A DNA stretch of 8,123 nt from contig JAGQGA010000223.1 in the NCBI GenBank assembly GCA_020432595.1, positions 1-8,123 on the forward strand, read 5' to 3'. This document shows positions 6,206 to 8,123 of this stretch, piece after piece (positions within the stretch are counted from its first letter, which is position 1; every line of letters starts with the position of its first letter). The stretch is from Anaerolineales bacterium (lineage in GTDB: Bacteria; Chloroflexota; Anaerolineae; Promineifilales; Promineifilaceae). The position numbers were made by a program, and so were the translations under genes. The notes below the pieces were generated by a model. It was not told the origin of the DNA, searched no databases, and was given only the letters and a program-made list of their open reading frames with translations.

Positions 6206-6229
6206 GACAAGTTTGCAAACTTGTCCTAC
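6202..6229. repeat. Perfect 28-bp palindrome overlapping the ecfA stop
   Basis: GTAGGACAAGTTTG (6202-6215) is followed directly by its exact reverse complement (6216-6229), with no spacer. The TAG stop of ecfA (6203-6205) is part of it. No T-tract follows, and the S gene continues the operon, so full termination is unlikely. Partial attenuation, an mRNA end barrier or a protein-binding dyad are options. Confidence 0.9.
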
Positions 6230-6316
6230 AAACTACCACAAGGAGGTGTTGCTAAGCGAAGGAACAAGCAGATAAATTTGTGATAGAGAGAGAATCCAAA
6301 CCGAACAGCGATCTCC

Positions 6317-6344
6317 CGATAACTGTTCACCGATAACTGTTTAC
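6317..6344. repeat. 14-nt tandem repeat (two heptamer pairs) before the S gene
   Basis: CGATAACTGTTCAC (6317-6330) and CGATAACTGTTTAC (6331-6344) match at 13 of 14 positions. Each is two 7-mers long. The unit resembles the CGGTAAA/CAGTAAC heptamers at 2178-2198. The repeat ends seven nt before the ribosome binding site GAGGAGG (6352-6358) of the S gene. The rest of the 161-nt gap (6206-6366) holds the palindrome and a stray AAGGAGGTG (6240-6248); no riboswitch was recognised. Confidence 0.75.
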
Positions 6345-6366
6345 TAATTTTGAGGAGGAACTAAAA

Positions 6367-6933
6367 ATGGCTGCAGCATCTGCTGATATTAAACAAAATC
6401 TTTGGGCATTTGGCACTCGCCAAGTGGTTTATGCCGCTATCGGTGCCGCGCTCTACGGCGTATTTTCCTGGGCTACCAACTTTTTGGCACTGCCCGCTGC
6501 TGGTAATATTTCCTTACGGCCGGCCGTCGCCATCCCCATGTTCTTTGGCATCGCCTTTGGCCCCGTCGTCGGCTTCTTCTCTGGCCTTGTTGGCAACATT
6601 CTCGGCGACTTTCTCTCTGGTTGGGGCTTCTTCTGGAACTGGAGCCTCGGCAATGGCATCATGGGCCTCATCCCTGGCCTGATGGCCGCCGCCGTCGTCA
6701 GCTTTCGCCACCAAGGCACCATCATCAAAGCCATCGTTTATGTCGTTGTCGCCGTTGTCGTCGGGATGCTCTTCGCCTCCCTCACCTCCATTCCAATTGA
6801 CGGCATTGACATGACCACCGCCCTTGTCGGCTACTTCTGGCCGGCCGCCCTGTCCAACATCATCAACGGTGTCATTCTCGTTCCCATTCTCATGGTCGCC
6901 TATGATTCGGTGATTAACCGCTCTGGCCGATAG
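6367..6933 (+). CDS. ECF transporter substrate-binding S component
   Basis: The 188-residue protein is almost wholly membrane-embedded, with about six hydrophobic segments: roughly 20-42, 53-78, 85-110, 118-140, 150-162 and 163-180. S components bind the vitamin or metal and topple in the membrane to release it. The helix-1 stretch 'YAAIGAALYG' (22-31) contains the small-residue AxxxA pattern that contacts EcfT in other S components. 'LRPAVAIPMFFGIAFGPVVGFFSGLVGNILGDFLS' (50-84) is the kind of segment seen in riboflavin-type and related S proteins (the DUF1393 group), but the substrate cannot be assigned. ATG is preceded by a strong GAGGAGG. The gene uses mainly C-ending codons (GCC, ATC, GTC), more than its neighbours. 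A gene order of A-S-T with no other S gene suggests a dedicated group I system. Confidence 0.87.
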   Translation: MAAASADIKQNLWAFGTRQVVYAAIGAALYGVFSWATNFLALPAAGNISLRPAVAIPMFFGIAFGPVVGFFSGLVGNILGDFLSGWGFFWNWSLGNGIMGLIPGLMAAAVVSFRHQGTIIKAIVYVVVAVVVGMLFASLTSIPIDGIDMTTALVGYFWPAALSNIINGVILVPILMVAYDSVINRSGR

Positions 6934-6934
6934 C

Positions 6935-7011
6935 CAGTGATCAGTAATCGGTAATCGGTAATCAGTAACCTGTACAACTGATTACTGATTACCGAGCACT
7001 GATTACTGATT
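6935..7011. repeat. Eleven-heptamer inverted repeat 'CRGTAAT' hairpin
   Basis: The 77 nt divide exactly into eleven 7-mers: CAGTGAT, CAGTAAT, CGGTAAT, CGGTAAT, CAGTAAC, a central CTGTACA, then ACTGATT, ACTGATT, ACCGAGC, ACTGATT, ACTGATT. Five forward units face five reverse units. Arms 6939-6973 and 6977-7011 pair at 29 of 35 positions around a 3-nt loop. It fills the gap between S and T genes, from one base after the S stop to six bases before the EcfT ATG, leaving no Shine-Dalgarno sequence there. Confidence 0.92.
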
Positions 7012-7017
7012 GCCAAC

Positions 7018-7896
7018 ATGCTTGTCGCCTGGAAATACAAATTTCGCAACAGCTTTATAGATACCTTCGATCCCCGCGCCCGGTGGATCGTCTCCTTCCT
7101 GGTGCTGGCTTCTGTCCTCAATTTTTGGGATTTTCGCTTCATCATCTTCTTTTTTGCCCTCTCTATGCTCCAGGTCAAGCTAACCAAGCTGACTTGGGAA
7201 GAAACCAAACGCGCCTGGACATTTATTATCGTTCTTGTTGTCTTTATTGTGGGCATCAACGCCTTTGTGTTTGGGCGAGGCGGGCCGGCCTTGCTGGGCG
7301 ATATTGAGCCGCATATTTTTTGGGAGCGCGTCATCCCGCTCCCCTTCGGCTGGAGCTGGACGCTGAACCTAACGGCCGAAAAAACCGCCTTTGCCATCAC
7401 CCAAATTGTGCGAATGCTGACCGTCGCCAGCCTCTTTTTTATCATCCCCTGGACAATGGATCCCAGTTTGTATGGCGTAACCTTTGGCGGCATGGGGCTG
7501 CCCTACCGCTTCGCCTTTGCCATGGATTTGGCCTTTCGCTTTGTCCCCACCCTGGCGCGGGATTTTCAGGTGACGCTGGACGCGCAAAAGGCGCGTGGCT
7601 TTGAAATTGAGCGGTTGGACGGCGGGGTGGTGGCGACTATTCGCAAGGTTGCGCCGCTGCTGGTGCCAGTGGTGATGAACGCCATCATTGCCGGGGAAGA
7701 TATTGTCAACGCGATGGATTTGCGCTGCTTTGGGTTAAAGGAGCGCACCTGGATTGGCAAGCTGACCTATCAAACCCGTGATTACGTGCTGATTGCGTTT
7801 GGTGTGACGCTGCTGGTGGTGAGCTTGGTTCTCAATCACGTTTTTGGGCTGGGGGAGTTCTGGGTGCCGCAGTGGTTGGTTGATATGGCTGGTTAA
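7018..7896 (+). CDS. ecfT: ECF transporter transmembrane scaffold EcfT
   Basis: The 292-residue protein has N-terminal membrane segments at roughly 22-36, 39-53 and 66-84, another near 128-145, and a last one near 256-276. EcfT couples the ATPase pair to the S component through two short Ala-Arg-Gly-type motifs on cytosolic helices. The first is clear: 'AQKARGFEIER' (189-199). The second, normally A-x-x-aRG-f, reads 'NAMDLRCFG' (231-239), keeping Arg236 but with Cys for Gly. The N-terminal 'FIDTFDPRARW' (13-23) is the usual 'hpl-dpRtKl' entry. The ATG at 7018 is the first start after an in-frame stop (7000-7002), so no longer form exists. No ribosome binding site precedes it, because the repeat hairpin reaches to 7011. 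It may be translated by coupling or as a weak leader. It completes an A-S-T operon. Confidence 0.93.
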   Translation: MLVAWKYKFRNSFIDTFDPRARWIVSFLVLASVLNFWDFRFIIFFFALSMLQVKLTKLTWEETKRAWTFIIVLVVFIVGINAFVFGRGGPALLGDIEPHIFWERVIPLPFGWSWTLNLTAEKTAFAITQIVRMLTVASLFFIIPWTMDPSLYGVTFGGMGLPYRFAFAMDLAFRFVPTLARDFQVTLDAQKARGFEIERLDGGVVATIRKVAPLLVPVVMNAIIAGEDIVNAMDLRCFGLKERTWIGKLTYQTRDYVLIAFGVTLLVVSLVLNHVFGLGEFWVPQWLVDMAG

Positions 7897-7901
7897 CTGG
7901 G

Positions 7902-7934
7902 GGAGTATGGATGGGGAACCCCCATCCATACTCC
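7902..7934. terminator. Hairpin between convergent genes
   Basis: A perfect 15-bp stem GGAGTATGGATGGGG (7902-7916) and its complement (7920-7934) enclose a 3-nt loop. It starts five nt after the ecfT stop and lies ten nt from the stop of the convergent minus-strand gene. Position and strength suit a bidirectional terminator. Neither side has a good T-tract (plus side: TCTATCCGTTTTA), so it may instead protect the 3' ends. Confidence 0.6.
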
Positions 7935-7944
7935 TCTATCCGTT

Positions 7945-8123
7945 TTACCGAGAAGAAACGGCCGTTTTCGGGAAACCTGTGCTGGTGGTGGTAAACGGCC
8001 GTTTGCGAATCACCCACTCCGCGATAGCCAGATTCAACACCCAGCCCGCCCCCATGCACAGCGCCCGCAGCAATTCCCCCTGTAGCAACGGAAACAGAAA
8101 CCAGGGTATGTGGGTAAACACCT
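7945..8123 (-). CDS. C-terminal end of a membrane protein (5' truncated at window edge)
   Basis: On the minus strand a frame is open from the edge (first whole codon at 8121) to TAA at 7945-7947, giving 58 residues with no start in the window. It begins with 'VFTHIPWFLFPLLQGELLRA' and continues 'LCMGAGWVLNLAIAEWVIRKR', two hydrophobic stretches that would end a membrane protein with a basic, cytosolic tail. The 'W-LNL-IAEW-IRR' ending recalls DUF2306-type membrane proteins, but this rests on memory of a short motif. The final 18 or so residues (Pro/Thr/Ser-rich) look unstructured. Two AACGGCCGTT palindromes (7957, 7994) lie in this tail, read in different frames as KTAV and KRPF. It ends against the EcfT hairpin, so the two genes converge. 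Confidence 0.55.
   Translation of the reverse strand, partial: VFTHIPWFLFPLLQGELLRALCMGAGWVLNLAIAEWVIRKRPFTTTSTGFPKTAVSSR

Larger units (their letters stand above)
121..8003. repeat. Dispersed 10-bp palindrome AACGGCCGTT (8 exact copies)
   Basis: Exact copies start at 121, 332, 718, 1634, 3664, 6032, 7957 and 7994. At least five more sites share AACGGCCG (near 2651, 2984, 5287, 5624, 7370). A given 10-mer is expected about 0.008 times in a random 8.1-kb sequence. All exact copies lie inside coding regions, on both strands and in all three frames: five read Thr-Ala-Val, two Asn-Gly-Arg, one Arg-Pro. The distribution resembles the HIP1 palindrome of cyanobacteria in kind, not in sequence. Confidence 0.9.

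Noticed and set aside
6206..6366. Riboswitch (for example TPP, FMN or cobalamin) between ecfA and the S gene
   Set aside because: No conserved core motif of those classes could be found; the region is explained by the palindrome, the 14-nt tandem repeat and a ribosome binding site.
6935..7011. CRISPR array
   Set aside because: The units are 7 nt and contiguous, with no spacers of 25-40 nt and no cas gene nearby.
6900..7493. 197-codon minus-strand frame over the S-T gap and ecfT
   Set aside because: It reads through the repeat (giving repeated LLITDYRLLITGYR) and is antisense to ecfT.
7832..8059. 75-codon minus-strand frame overlapping the ecfT end
   Set aside because: The alternative frame 7945-8123 gives a coherent membrane-protein C-terminus and ends just before the hairpin; the 75-codon frame gives Gly/His-rich sequence and runs through the terminator.

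Overview
The window looks like chromosomal DNA of a free-living bacterium, most plausibly a Chloroflexota member of the Anaerolineae/Ardenticatenia type. That placement is an inference. It rests on the gene mix (a group I ECF transporter with a fused double ATPase, a DsrE2/TusE/SQR sulfur cluster, DUF1641), on spacers filled with heptanucleotide repeat hairpins, and on a dispersed 10-bp palindrome AACGGCCGTT. No rRNA or marker gene is present to confirm it. No tRNA, CRISPR array, insertion sequence or phage gene was seen.

Layout. Positions 2-421 (+) hold the 3' end of a gene whose product resembles the C-terminal beta-propeller of GyrA/ParC. It converges on a five-gene leftward cluster (496-4197, minus strand), which reads in transcription order: regulator with an excisionase-type HTH and a PocR-like sensory domain; SQR-like flavoprotein; DUF1641 protein; TusE/DsrC-family protein; DsrE2-family protein. 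A hairpin with a T-tract at 434-470 ends it. The gaps are 38, 33, 52 and 159 nt, so a single operon is likely. A divergent 379-nt spacer (4198-4576) carries CRP/FNR-like dyads, 9-nt tandem repeats and a heptamer hairpin. To its right a rightward operon encodes a complete ECF vitamin/metal-type importer: fused EcfA-EcfA ATPase (4577-6205), S component (6367-6933) and EcfT (7018-7896). A hairpin follows at 7902-7934. The right edge holds the 3' end of a minus-strand membrane-protein gene (7945-8123).

How the genes work together (inference). The leftward cluster fits sulfide oxidation at the membrane by the SQR-like enzyme, with sulfane sulfur passed to cysteine carriers (DsrE2 Cys118, TusE Cys103). 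The DUF1641 protein would be an accessory partner, and the Cys-containing PocR-like regulator would sense a sulfur, redox or heme-type signal. The ECF genes form a self-contained importer whose substrate cannot be read from sequence.

The least explained material lies between genes. At least six spacers contain tandem 7-mers. In three of them the 7-mers run through the centre of a long inverted repeat without losing heptad register (1034-1085, 4391-4443, 6935-7011), although the unit sequence differs each time. This resembles the heptanucleotide STRR repeats of cyanobacteria and is the main candidate for an undescribed element class here. The second is AACGGCCGTT, with eight exact copies in 8.1 kb, in several reading frames of unrelated genes.
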